NCBI RefSeq assembly: GCF_003863965.1
Contig: NZ_RRCN01000001.1
Coordinates: 6,569,071-6,633,070 of the forward strand
DNA length: 64,000 nucleotides
Reading direction: 5' to 3'
Origin: Paenibacillus oralis
Lineage (GTDB): Bacteria; Bacillota; Bacilli; Paenibacillales; Paenibacillaceae
The stretch's first letter is position 1. Each line of letters starts with the position of its first letter. This document shows, one piece after another, positions 34,532 through 42,447 of this stretch. The position numbers and the translations under genes are program-made. The notes beneath the pieces were generated by a model. The model had not been told where the DNA came from. It searched no databases and saw nothing but the letters and a program-made list of their open reading frames with translations.

Positions 34532-35491
34532 TCACCTTTCCGTGAAGATTTGTAGCTCCTGCCCGTCGGAATCGATCTCCACGGTCCCCTGAAGATCGTT
34601 GCGATACACGCGAATCCGCTGTTTGGCCAACCGGTCAAGCACGGTTTTGGTCGGGTGCCCATAGGAGTTGTCTCCCACCTGAATCACCGCGTATTCCGGC
34701 CGGACCCGATCCAGAAAACGCTGCGAAGTGGACGATTTGGAGCCATGGTGTCCCACCAGCAAAACATCGGCACGAAGATCGGCCCCGGAGTCGATCATTG
34801 CCTCCTCGCTTTTCCGCTCCGCATCCGCCGTCAGCAAAAAAGAAGTATCGCCGTAGCTTACCTTAACGACCGCGCTCATATTGTTGTTGTCGTCCGTCGT
34901 CGTGACGGGAGCGATCATGTCCACGCGAACTTGTTCATCCCAGTCCAGCACCAGCCCGGCCTTGGCGGTTTTGACCTTGAGTCCTTTTCCGCGGATCGCC
35001 CGCAGCAAAGATTCGAAGGTTTTTGTGTTGGACGAAATCTTTGGCATATAGATCTGTCCAACGTCAACGTTCTCAATGACGCGGTCCAAACCGCCGATAT
35101 GATCCGCGTCCGGATGGGAGCCGATGACGATATCCAGCCGGGTGACACCGTATTCCCGCAAATAATCGAGCATGTGCTGCTCCTCGCTGTTGTTTCCGGC
35201 ATCGATCAGCATCGTTTTGCCGGACGGGCTAATCAGCAGCTGCGAAGCCCCTTGTCCCACATCCAGAAAAATAACCCGCAGCGAATGGGCGGAATCCCCG
35301 TCAGCGGAAGAATAAAGCAGCTCCTCATTTTGCTGTCCCATCGTTCCGGCCGGTTCAAATCCGTTTAACGCGCAGCCGGAAAGCAAGGCGCAAATCACGC
35401 CGAGAGACACCAAACCGATGAACGCCCTAACCACTCCGCCACCAAAGACGCTTTTCTTACGTTGCAATAGTAACCTTTTAAGTCTGATCAT
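34532..35491 (-). CDS. ComEC/Rec2-like MBL-fold lipoprotein
   Basis: A 319-aa exported protein. The lipobox LLSGC places the lipidated cysteine at about residue 40. The MBL domain resembles the C-terminal domain of ComEC: VIFLDVGQGASQLLISPSGKTMLIDAG, metal motif SHPDADHIGG (about H126-H131), and VLLVGHHGSKSSTS. The membrane channel of ComEC is absent. Possibly an extracellular nuclease or phosphodiesterase; the substrate is not determined. Confidence 0.86.
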   Translation of the reverse strand: MIRLKRLLLQRKKSVFGGGVVRAFIGLVSLGVICALLSGCALNGFEPAGTMGQQNEELLYSSADGDSAHSLRVIFLDVGQGASQLLISPSGKTMLIDAGNNSEEQHMLDYLREYGVTRLDIVIGSHPDADHIGGLDRVIENVDVGQIYMPKISSNTKTFESLLRAIRGKGLKVKTAKAGLVLDWDEQVRVDMIAPVTTTDDNNNMSAVVKVSYGDTSFLLTADAERKSEEAMIDSGADLRADVLLVGHHGSKSSTSQRFLDRVRPEYAVIQVGDNSYGHPTKTVLDRLAKQRIRVYRNDLQGTVEIDSDGQELQIFTER

Positions 35492-35608
35492 CGATGTCGT
35501 CCTTTTCTCTTCAGCCTAGAAGCCGTATGTAAAGTTTATCAGAACATTTGTTCCAATTATACGTTAATGCGCAACCGGAAATCAATCTAAAAATGAAAGA
35601 TTTTAATT

Positions 35609-35650
35609 AAAAAAGAGACCGCCCTGCATCAAACATGCCAGGCGGTCTCT
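35609..35650 (-). terminator. terminator of the Big_2 protein gene
   Basis: AGAGACCGCC and GGCGGTCTCT arms followed by TTTTTTAATT on the minus strand. Confidence 0.85.
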
Positions 35651-35672
35651 CGCAATTGCACAATAATCCAAA

Positions 35673-37952
35673 TTATTTTTTGGCTTTCTCGACTTTAACG
35701 GACACGGAAACCGTCACCGTTTTGCCGCCATACTTCGCTTTGATCGAAGAGCTGCCTTTGGCTATGGCTTCGATTTTCCCTGCCGTCACTTTGGCGACGG
35801 AAGACTTGGAACTAGTCCAGGTTGCGCTTGAAGTGACCACAGCCGTTTCACCTGTATCGTATTCCGCCGTGACAACAACCGATTTCACCCCTCCTGGGGA
35901 CATCACCAGTCGCTTCTCGTCCACGTAAAGCTTCTTCAGCTTCGGTACGACACTAACTTTGACGCTGACATCTTTGCCTTGGTAAGAGCCGGTCAACGTT
36001 GCCGCACCGACACCGACCGCTTTTACCGAGCTGGTGGTGATCGTCGCCACTTTTTCGTCCGAGGATTTCCAGCCCATTTTGCTCGACAGGGTAACTTTCG
36101 TGCCGTCCGTATAATAGCCTGTTACTTTAATCGATTTCGATTTCTTCAGGTTCAATTCGATCGTTTGCGGCTCAACCACGATTTTCGAAATCTTCTTCTC
36201 GATCGTTATCGGAATGCTAACCGTTTTGTTGGAATAAGTTCCTTTTAACGTAGCCGAGCCTTTCGTCAGGCCTTTGATTTTCTTGCCGCTGCCCGCCGTT
36301 TTGAGCACTGCGTTTGTACCCGTCACGCTCCAGTCGATTTCGGACGGATCGACCACTTCTTCCCCGTTTTCAAAAACGGCCGTTATCTTAGGAAGGCTTG
36401 TTTCCTCGCCCATTACGATGCTCATCTTCTCTTCTTCCGAAATCAGTGTAAGCACCTTTTCCTTTACCGTAACCTTCACTGTAACTACGCTATTCTGTGA
36501 ATCGCGGATCGGGAATGCCGCGTTCGGAGTTAAGCCCGATCCGATTTCCTTGAGTTTTCCCGTAATCGTAGCCGTTGCGGACAGCTTCAAATCATTGCTG
36601 TCTTTGGCGACGATTTTGCCGTCTTCAATGGTTACGACCTCATCATTATCGGAAGACCAGACGATTTTATCGTTGAAACTCACTTTGTCCCCGTCGATCT
36701 TCGTCGCCTTCACGTCCGGCAAACTCGCGGATTCGCCCCGCAGCAGTTCCATTTCGGTCTTCTCGGCTTCCAGCTTAGTAATGGTTGAATGAACCGTTAC
36801 CGTCAAGCTTTTGCTAATGCCTTGATATTTCGCTTTGATCGTGGTCGAACCGGCCGACTTGGCCGTAACCTGACCGTTACTGTCCACGGTGGCGATCAAT
36901 TTATTGGAGGAACTCCACTCAGCTGAGTTGCTGACATCCGTCGTTTCGTTGGCCGCTACCCTTACTCCGGCGGTTATCTGCAGCGTTTCGCCGACAAACA
37001 GGAGCGGATCGGACGAAGGAGTGAACAAGATCGCTTCATGCGGCGCCCGGACATAAATGTCCACAGCGGCCGTTTGTCCCATATAGCTAGCCGTAATTGT
37101 CGTTTTGCCCATAGAAATGATCTCAACGGTTCCATCGTCCACGGTGGCCACGCTGGTGTCCGAGGAGGACCAGGTCGCTTTCGTCGATACATCGGACGCC
37201 GACTTGTCGCTGGCCAGCACCGTTTTCGCCAACAGCTCGATTTTGCTATCGGCCAGGATCAGTTCCAGATCTTCGTGTTCCCCGATTTCAGTTCCATCCC
37301 CAGCCCGATACAGCTTCAGGCCGGCATAAGGGGAACTTACCGTCGCTTCGAAGGAAGCGGTCATGCCGGAATACTGCGCCTTGATCGTCGCTTTCCCTTC
37401 GCCGACGATCGTAATAACGCCTTTCTCGATGGTCAGCACGCTCGTATTGGAGGAGCTCCAATCCGCATCTTCGGTCACATCCTTCGGATCGACGGAGCTG
37501 TTGTCGTTAAGCGCCAGCGCTTTGACCTTGAGATCGTCCCCTTCGCTATCGAGGCTGTATTTTCCATCCTGTTTATATTCCAGCGATAATTTTGAATATG
37601 TATCTACCGCTTTAATCGTAATCATCGAAACCGAGCCCTGATAGCTGGCTTGAACGATCGTCGTCCCGCTCTTGAACGGAGTTACCATCCCGTTGTTCAA
37701 GCTCAGGATATTTTCCGAAGATGTCCAGGTGACAACTCCGGTTACATCTTTTTTGGTCGTCGAACCCTCGATCGAAGCCCATACCTTCAGTTGCTTGGAA
37801 CTTCCGACTTTCAGCTCAACCGTCGTATTCTCCCCGTCAATGGAGATAGAGTTGACATCGCCGGTGGCTGCAAAAACACCGGTCGGAAATACCGCGGTCA
37901 GGAGCAGCGCCAAAACGAGGAACCACTTCGTCATCTTCCTTTTAACAACCAT
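35673..37952 (-). CDS. secreted multi-domain protein with bacterial Ig-like (Big_2) repeats
   Basis: A 759-aa exported protein. The signal peptide is WFLVLALLLTAVFPTGVFAA. The remainder is a tandem series of Big_2-type beta domains, each with a variant of WTSSxxxVAxVxxGxVxAxxxGxxTIxAxYxGK (for example TWSSSDTSVATVDDGTVEI and WTSSKSSVAKVTAGKIEAI). No catalytic domain, sortase motif or SLH domain is seen. Probably a cell-surface or matrix protein. ATG 37952 follows AAAGGAGAG. The 313-base gap up to the tRNA (37953-38265) shows no gene. Confidence 0.85.
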   Translation of the reverse strand: MVVKRKMTKWFLVLALLLTAVFPTGVFAATGDVNSISIDGENTTVELKVGSSKQLKVWASIEGSTTKKDVTGVVTWTSSENILSLNNGMVTPFKSGTTIVQASYQGSVSMITIKAVDTYSKLSLEYKQDGKYSLDSEGDDLKVKALALNDNSSVDPKDVTEDADWSSSNTSVLTIEKGVITIVGEGKATIKAQYSGMTASFEATVSSPYAGLKLYRAGDGTEIGEHEDLELILADSKIELLAKTVLASDKSASDVSTKATWSSSDTSVATVDDGTVEIISMGKTTITASYMGQTAAVDIYVRAPHEAILFTPSSDPLLFVGETLQITAGVRVAANETTDVSNSAEWSSSNKLIATVDSNGQVTAKSAGSTTIKAKYQGISKSLTVTVHSTITKLEAEKTEMELLRGESASLPDVKATKIDGDKVSFNDKIVWSSDNDEVVTIEDGKIVAKDSNDLKLSATATITGKLKEIGSGLTPNAAFPIRDSQNSVVTVKVTVKEKVLTLISEEEKMSIVMGEETSLPKITAVFENGEEVVDPSEIDWSVTGTNAVLKTAGSGKKIKGLTKGSATLKGTYSNKTVSIPITIEKKISKIVVEPQTIELNLKKSKSIKVTGYYTDGTKVTLSSKMGWKSSDEKVATITTSSVKAVGVGAATLTGSYQGKDVSVKVSVVPKLKKLYVDEKRLVMSPGGVKSVVVTAEYDTGETAVVTSSATWTSSKSSVAKVTAGKIEAIAKGSSSIKAKYGGKTVTVSVSVKVEKAKK

Positions 37953-38265
37953 GCATTTCTCTCCTTTAATCTTGTTCTTCATTAGAGGAACCTTTTTCCA
38001 GGCCTATGTATTTTATATCGACTTTTGGGAGATATTTCGTAACGTTTTTCAGCGAAAATAAGCCCTTTGTCCTATTAAAAAAAAGAGCACTTTTTCCCTT
38101 ACGACAAAATTCGACGACCTCAGGAGAAAAAACGGCATCCTCATATTGAAAAAGCAGCCCATTCTCTACGAGAAAATAAGCTGCCTTTTACTTACCGAGC
38201 CGACAAAAAAACGCATGGTATCCGCGCTGCGCGCAAAAGCCTTGCGTGTTTCTTAATATAAGCCA

Positions 38266-38351
38266 TGCCGAGGACCGGGCTCGAACCGGTACGGTAGTCA
38301 CCTACCGCAGGATTTTAAGTCCTGTGCGTCTGCCTATTCCGCCACCCCGGC
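38266..38351 (-). tRNA. tRNA-Leu (anticodon UAA)
   Basis: Class II tRNA with a long variable arm. Acceptor GCCGGGG pairs with CCTCGGC; anticodon stem-loop CAGGA-CTTAAAA-TCCTG with TAA; T arm CCGG-TTCGAGC-CCGG; discriminator A. CCA is not encoded. Confidence 0.93.
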
Positions 38352-38529
38352 AAATAATCAGGATGTGTAAGTTCACGTCAACCTGAAAATCCCGCATATC
38401 AAATTATAAACAGATTTTCGTATAAATTCAACATGTTACGCCTTTCAACCGATAAACAATTATAAGGACATTTATTGTTAGTTAAATTTGATGGATTTCC
38501 AGCTGTCATTACAAGAGGAAGGTGTAAGT

Positions 38530-38724
38530 ATGCATGAACTGAAAATCGCCGTCACGCTGGGGCACCAAGTCGTCGTGAAACTGGAAAACGGACATATGAT
38601 GACCGGTATGCCAAAATGGGGGTCGGCCCCCGACAGAGTTCAACTCCGCACCATGGAAGGGGCCGTGTGGGTCAAGCTGGACGAAATTTCGCACGTTACC
38701 CGGATTATTCCTTTTGAGAAATAA
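38530..38724 (+). CDS. small hypothetical protein
   Basis: A 64-aa protein, MHELKIAVTLGHQVVVKLENGH, continuing with VQLRTMEGAVWVKLDEISHVTRI. Beta-rich pattern, possibly a small SH3-like or Sm-like barrel; function not recognised. GAGGAAGG precedes ATG 38530. It lies upstream of the Spo0E-like gene, in the same direction. Confidence 0.6.
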   Translation: MHELKIAVTLGHQVVVKLENGHMMTGMPKWGSAPDRVQLRTMEGAVWVKLDEISHVTRIIPFEK

Positions 38725-38914
38725 AAAAACAACTGCTCGACATTTTTTTGCAACAGATCTCACGAAAGAGGGAGGATTTGCAATTTCAGACATAGAATGT
38801 ATTACTACCACTTTACCCTGGTGCGGAACAGATATAAAGTGGGATTCCGCATAACGGTCGCCAGTGCACAGCGGACGTATTACATAGATATTTAAGTTCT
38901 AGGAGTTGTTCGCT

Positions 38915-39073
38915 TTGGAGCTGATTCTAAAAATTGAAGAACTCCGGTTGGAATTAAACAAACTTGCGGCGTGCAAACGTCTGGCCGACCGGGAGCTTAT
39001 CATCGTAAGCCAACGACTGGATGAGCTGTTGAACGAGTATCATCGATTGATCTTAGAACAGCAAAGCAAATGA
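38915..39073 (+). CDS. Spo0E-like aspartyl-phosphate phosphatase, 52 aa
   Basis: The short frame begins TTG GAG and reads LELILKIEELRLELNKLA ... IVSQRLDELLNEYHRLILEQ. The SQxLDELLxxY motif is the signature of the Spo0E family, helical-hairpin phosphatases that dephosphorylate Spo0A-P and delay sporulation. The length (52 aa) is typical. AGGAG (38901-38905) lies nine bases before the TTG. A terminator hairpin follows at 39076. Confidence 0.8.
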   Translation: MELILKIEELRLELNKLAACKRLADRELIIVSQRLDELLNEYHRLILEQQSK

Positions 39074-39075
39074 TT

Positions 39076-39116
39076 CAGGGGGAGTCGCTTTCGGCGGCTC
39101 CCTTTATTTTTCTTTT
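39076..39116 (+). terminator. terminator of the Spo0E-like gene
   Basis: GGGGGAGTCGC and GGCGGCTCCC arms around TTTC, followed by TTTATTTTTC. Confidence 0.75.
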
Positions 39117-39130
39117 TTTCATAAAAACGC

Positions 39131-39172
39131 AAAAAAACACCACTAAGCCGGCAGATGGCCGAAGCGGTGTTA
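39131..39172 (-). terminator. terminator of ysnE
   Basis: AACACCGCTTCGGCC and GGCTTAGTGGTGTT arms, then TTTTTTGCG on the minus strand. Stem slightly imperfect. Confidence 0.65.
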
Positions 39173-39193
39173 ATCGCATTAATTCAATGTAGG

Positions 39194-39649
39194 TTACAAT
39201 TCTTTGGTCATAAAAACGCTATTCGGATCCTCTTTGTAATCCGCAAATGGACTGCAGTATTCAAATCCGAAGCTTTCATACATGGTTCTGGCCGGCTTAA
39301 AAGCGTCCATCGAGCCCGTCTCCAGGCTTAACCGCCGGTAGCCTCGCCGCCTGGCCTCTTCCACGATATGAGCCAGCATTGCCCTGGCGACGCCTTTTCT
39401 CCGGTGAGACGATGCCGTTCGCATCGACTTTACTTCCCCATGCCCCCGGTCAAGCTCCTTTAATGCGCCGCAGCCCACCAATGCCCCATGTTCCCACACG
39501 CTCCAGAAGGTAATATCCGGCTTTTTCAGGCCATCCAGATCAAGGGCATGAATACTTTCCGGAGGTGAGGTTTCAGCCATATTCGCCAGATGCTCCCCAA
39601 TCAAAGCTTTGATTTCCAGCCCGTTTAAATCGTCCAGCTTAATTTCCAC
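39194..39649 (-). CDS. ysnE: GNAT N-acetyltransferase YsnE
   Basis: A 151-aa acetyltransferase closely resembling B. subtilis YsnE: SPPESIHALDLDGL, ITFWSVWEHGALVGCGALKEL, EVKSMRTASSHRRKGVARAML, LSLETGSMDAFKPARTMYESFGF and DPNSVFMTK. YsnE has been linked to indole-acetate formation in some bacilli; the substrate is not proven. GTG 39649 is preferred (GGGAGAG upstream); ATG 39667 is the alternative. Confidence 0.85.
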   Translation of the reverse strand: MEIKLDDLNGLEIKALIGEHLANMAETSPPESIHALDLDGLKKPDITFWSVWEHGALVGCGALKELDRGHGEVKSMRTASSHRRKGVARAMLAHIVEEARRRGYRRLSLETGSMDAFKPARTMYESFGFEYCSPFADYKEDPNSVFMTKEL

Positions 39650-39816
39650 TGCTATCGTCTCTCCCATCCAAATAAATATTTTTTATAGGATATATACTAG
39701 CATTGTGGCTGGGATAACGCCAATTGGGGTGTCAGTTCCGGAAATAATATGGCTTATCTGCGGACAGAGGCCATGGATCGCTTTGTTCTATATTAGTCTT
39801 GTGCTCAGTATCGTCC

Positions 39817-39900
39817 CCATAAAATAGCGGAACTTTAGGGTCTTATTTTCTGAATTTGAGCCTATTCATCACCATAGGGGAACTTTTGGGTCTTATTTTT
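39817..39900. repeat. degenerate GGAACTTT-GGGTCTTATTTT repeats in a long intergenic region
   Basis: CCATAAAATAGCGGAACTTT starts a block at 39817-39850 that recurs at 39872-39900 (CCATAGGGGAACTTTTGGG and TCTTATTTTT). Short AAATAGCGCC cores also occur near 39952 and 39993. The whole 39668-40343 gap (676 bases) contains no supportable gene. Confidence 0.6.
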
Positions 39901-40343
39901 CGATGAACACGTCGGAAGGCGGACTTTCGCCACTAAATCATGAAAATAGCGCCATAAAATTCCTCTATTGCACGCAACATGGGGGGGTATCACTGAAATA
40001 GCGCCCTTTTTTTCCTTTATGTTGTCACCGAGATTTTCAATAGACTAATTTTGCCGTTTTCTCAAGTCTTCACTTGCCATCATGCTAACGTTATTTCCAG
40101 AATCGTCTACTTCAACTATACAAATATTACCCGATTGACCCGCTTAGTTCCGGCACCGTAATCTTTTTATCGGAAGTGCCAAAAGAAGTAGAAACCGGTA
40201 AACGCCGAGATAACCATTAATGGTCAGACATACCTCTAAACCGTACGGTACGTTAATTGGATATAGGATTGTGGCCCTGGAGCACTCCGGGGCTTAATCT
40301 AAAAACAACAAACCCCCTTGCAGCGCAAGAGGGTTGCTTCATA

Positions 40344-40417
40344 TGGGCCCTACAGGACTCGAACCTGTGACCAATCGGTTATGAGCCGACCGCTCTAACC
40401 AACTGAGCTAAGGGCCC
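40344..40417 (-). tRNA. tRNA-Ile (anticodon CAU, lysidine type)
   Basis: Acceptor GGGCCCT pairs with AGGGCCC, discriminator A. D arm GCTCAGTTGGTTAGAGC, anticodon loop CTCATAA (CAT), T arm ACAGG-TTCGAGT-CCTGT. The body TTAGCTCAGTTGGTTAGAGC with CGGCTCATAACCG matches bacillar tRNA-Ile2 rather than elongator Met, so the C34 is expected to be modified to lysidine and read AUA. Confidence 0.85.
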
Positions 40418-40429
40418 GGACCACATAAA

Positions 40430-40503
<74 letters not shown>

Positions 40504-40525
40504 TCATTAAAATAGCGACTTAATT

Positions 40526-40555
40526 AATATACAATATAAGTCAGGCCGATGTCAA
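40526..40555 (-). promoter_or_regulatory. promoter of the tRNA-Met/tRNA-Ile pair
   Basis: TTGACA (40555-40550), an 18-base spacer and TATATT (40531-40526) on the minus strand, about 23 bases before the initiator tRNA. Confidence 0.7.
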
Positions 40556-40601
40556 GGGGGAATGGGAGGAAAAAACCGCCCATCATCCCCTGTTTCTACA
40601 T

Positions 40602-42065
40602 TCATTCTCCGCTCTGAGGTTCCTTTTTTAATTTGGCCAGCATGTCATTCCCCGCCTGTTCCCATTCCGCCAGCGCTTCTTTTGGCGTCGTTTGGTTCTC
40701 CAAGACTTTCTGGAAAAAAGTCTCGCCTGACATCTCCACATCAAAGAGCAGCAACGAAAGCTCTTTGCTATGCATCAGGAGCTCATCCGAAACGGCCGGC
40801 GGAACCGGTTTCCGCGCGTAAAAGGCCTCGATATGATAGTCCAATCCGCCTTGGGGACGAATATATTTCTTCCGGGCGACGAGTTCGGAGCCGCTATGCG
40901 ATCTGATCTTGGCGTAGTCATCGCCGTTTAGAAATTTGACAAATTCCCAAGCGTCCTCTAAATTTGGAGCGGCGCTGTTAATCGCCGTAAGACTGTTCAA
41001 CTCTATGCCGCCGATTTCCGGCACCTTCGGATGCGTAGGATAAGCCGCCACGTCCCAATCAATTTTAGAAAAACCGTTATTTTTCTCCACATTTTCTTTC
41101 GCGTCTCTCAATTGGCCCACATAGCTGTAATCGGCCACCAGCATGGCCGTATCGCCCGAGATAAAAAGGTCTGTATCATATGTAGGCGTCTGTTCAACAT
41201 ACTGACCGTCGAAGCCCCCAAATAACACCTTATCGGCCACCAACTCACTGATGGTGGTCCAAATCTTTTCCCACTGTGGCGAATTGACGGCCATCGTCTT
41301 CGTTTTCTCATCAATCAACTTGAGTTGAAGCGGGGCAACGTAATCCGAGACCATATAATTAAACGGCCCTTGGAAGTCACGCCATTGCGTAAAGGATAAG
41401 CCATAGATCCGATCCTGTCCCTCACTTCTAGCTACACGGCGGGCAAGATTAAACACCTCATCCCAGGTCATATTGTCGGTCGGCGGTTCCACCCCGGCTT
41501 CCTGAAAAATTATCTTATTATAAAACAGCGCCGAAGCCGAAAACGTTGGACTTAATCCGTAAATGTGCTGGTCTCCAATAGCCTTGGCTCCTTCCAACAC
41601 GGCGGGAACGATGCCGGAGGTATCGAATTTATCTTTTTGAATGAGCGGATCCAGCGGTTTAACCAGGTTTTCCCGCACCAATCTCGCAAGGACCTCGTCG
41701 CTTACGATAACCACATCGACCGGGTTGTCGCCGGTCATGATTTTTTTCAGGCTCTCTACAATATCCTGGCTTTCTTCCCGAGCCGCATTTCTCCCATAAG
41801 AACCTTCATATATGGCCGGAACCACTTCTATGGTAAGGCCAGGATGAGTCACCTCAAAGGCATCCACATATTGCTGACGGAAATTGGACTCATCCGCGCT
41901 TCCGTAGATCTTCCCGATTCGCAGCACCCTCTCTTCATCATAAACGGGCCTAGCCAAAGTACAGCCCACGGAAAGAGATGCGATCAGACTTAACATGGCT
42001 ATAACAGCCCACAACCTTTTTCCCCAAAAACCGCTATTCAATTGCAAACTCCTCTCCCTTATCAT
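40602..42065 (-). CDS. extracellular solute-binding lipoprotein (family 1), paralogue B
   Basis: A 487-aa lipoprotein. Basic start, hydrophobic helix and lipobox LSVGC with Cys35. The mature part is a family-1 type solute-binding protein: ERVLRIGKIYGSADESNFRQQY, LTIEVVPAIYEGS, IYGLSPTFSASALFYNK, EPPTDNMTWDEVFNLARRVA and AINSAAPNLEDAWEFVKFLN. It is clearly paralogous to the protein at 42448-43962 over its full length. No sugar-import permease genes are adjacent. It is the last gene of the ABC block. The ligand is unknown. Confidence 0.88.
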   Translation of the reverse strand: MIRERSLQLNSGFWGKRLWAVIAMLSLIASLSVGCTLARPVYDEERVLRIGKIYGSADESNFRQQYVDAFEVTHPGLTIEVVPAIYEGSYGRNAAREESQDIVESLKKIMTGDNPVDVVIVSDEVLARLVRENLVKPLDPLIQKDKFDTSGIVPAVLEGAKAIGDQHIYGLSPTFSASALFYNKIIFQEAGVEPPTDNMTWDEVFNLARRVARSEGQDRIYGLSFTQWRDFQGPFNYMVSDYVAPLQLKLIDEKTKTMAVNSPQWEKIWTTISELVADKVLFGGFDGQYVEQTPTYDTDLFISGDTAMLVADYSYVGQLRDAKENVEKNNGFSKIDWDVAAYPTHPKVPEIGGIELNSLTAINSAAPNLEDAWEFVKFLNGDDYAKIRSHSGSELVARKKYIRPQGGLDYHIEAFYARKPVPPAVSDELLMHSKELSLLLFDVEMSGETFFQKVLENQTTPKEALAEWEQAGNDMLAKLKKEPQSGE

Positions 42066-42145
42066 TAACTTCTAACTTCGTCTTGCAAAAATCCGCACCT
42101 ATTCACTATAACGAGTTCCCACGGCCTTTTTGTGACAGGTCTAAA

Positions 42146-42325
42146 TCACGGGATAAAACGGACGCCGTATTTTCCTTTCCGAGAGCGGAAAATTTCAATT
42201 TCGCGCATGTCGTCGAAGCCGTAAATCCAGCCGTCCTGCTCGAGCCTGCGAGCCAGGCAACCGGCTTGGAACTTCGTTCTGTACAACTTATTGAAATATA
42301 CCCAACGCATGGCTTGTCGGTCCAT
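42146..42325 (-). CDS. small hypothetical protein between the two solute-binding genes
   Basis: A 59-aa product, MDRQAMRWVYFNKLYRTKFQ, continuing with GCLARRLEQDGWIYGFDDMREIEIFRSRKGKYGVRFIP. The composition (aromatic and basic, compact) looks like a real domain, but no family is recognised. GAAAGG touches the ATG at 42325, so a start at the internal ATG 42310 is equally possible. It lies after a terminator and before the second SBP gene. Confidence 0.45.
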   Translation of the reverse strand: MDRQAMRWVYFNKLYRTKFQAGCLARRLEQDGWIYGFDDMREIEIFRSRKGKYGVRFIP

Positions 42326-42378
42326 CCTTTCGTTTTTTCGTAAATCTTTCCCCTGCCTATAGATTGCCCAGAAACGGC

Positions 42379-42416
42379 CAAAAAAAGCCGCCGGGATCGT
42401 CCCCGGCAGCTCCTTT
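42379..42416 (-). terminator. terminator after the first solute-binding gene
   Basis: GCTGCCGGG and CCCGGCGGC arms around GACGAT, then TTTTTTTGG on the minus strand. It may separate the second SBP gene from the main operon or act as a partial terminator. Confidence 0.75.
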
Positions 42417-42447
42417 TGCATTTAGTAAATTTTGTTTATACGCCTGC

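Noticed and set aside
42106..42381. 91-residue minus-strand frame overlapping the 59-aa gene
   Set aside because: It overlaps the more protein-like frame at 42146-42325 in another phase and has a Ser/Thr-rich, shadow-like composition.
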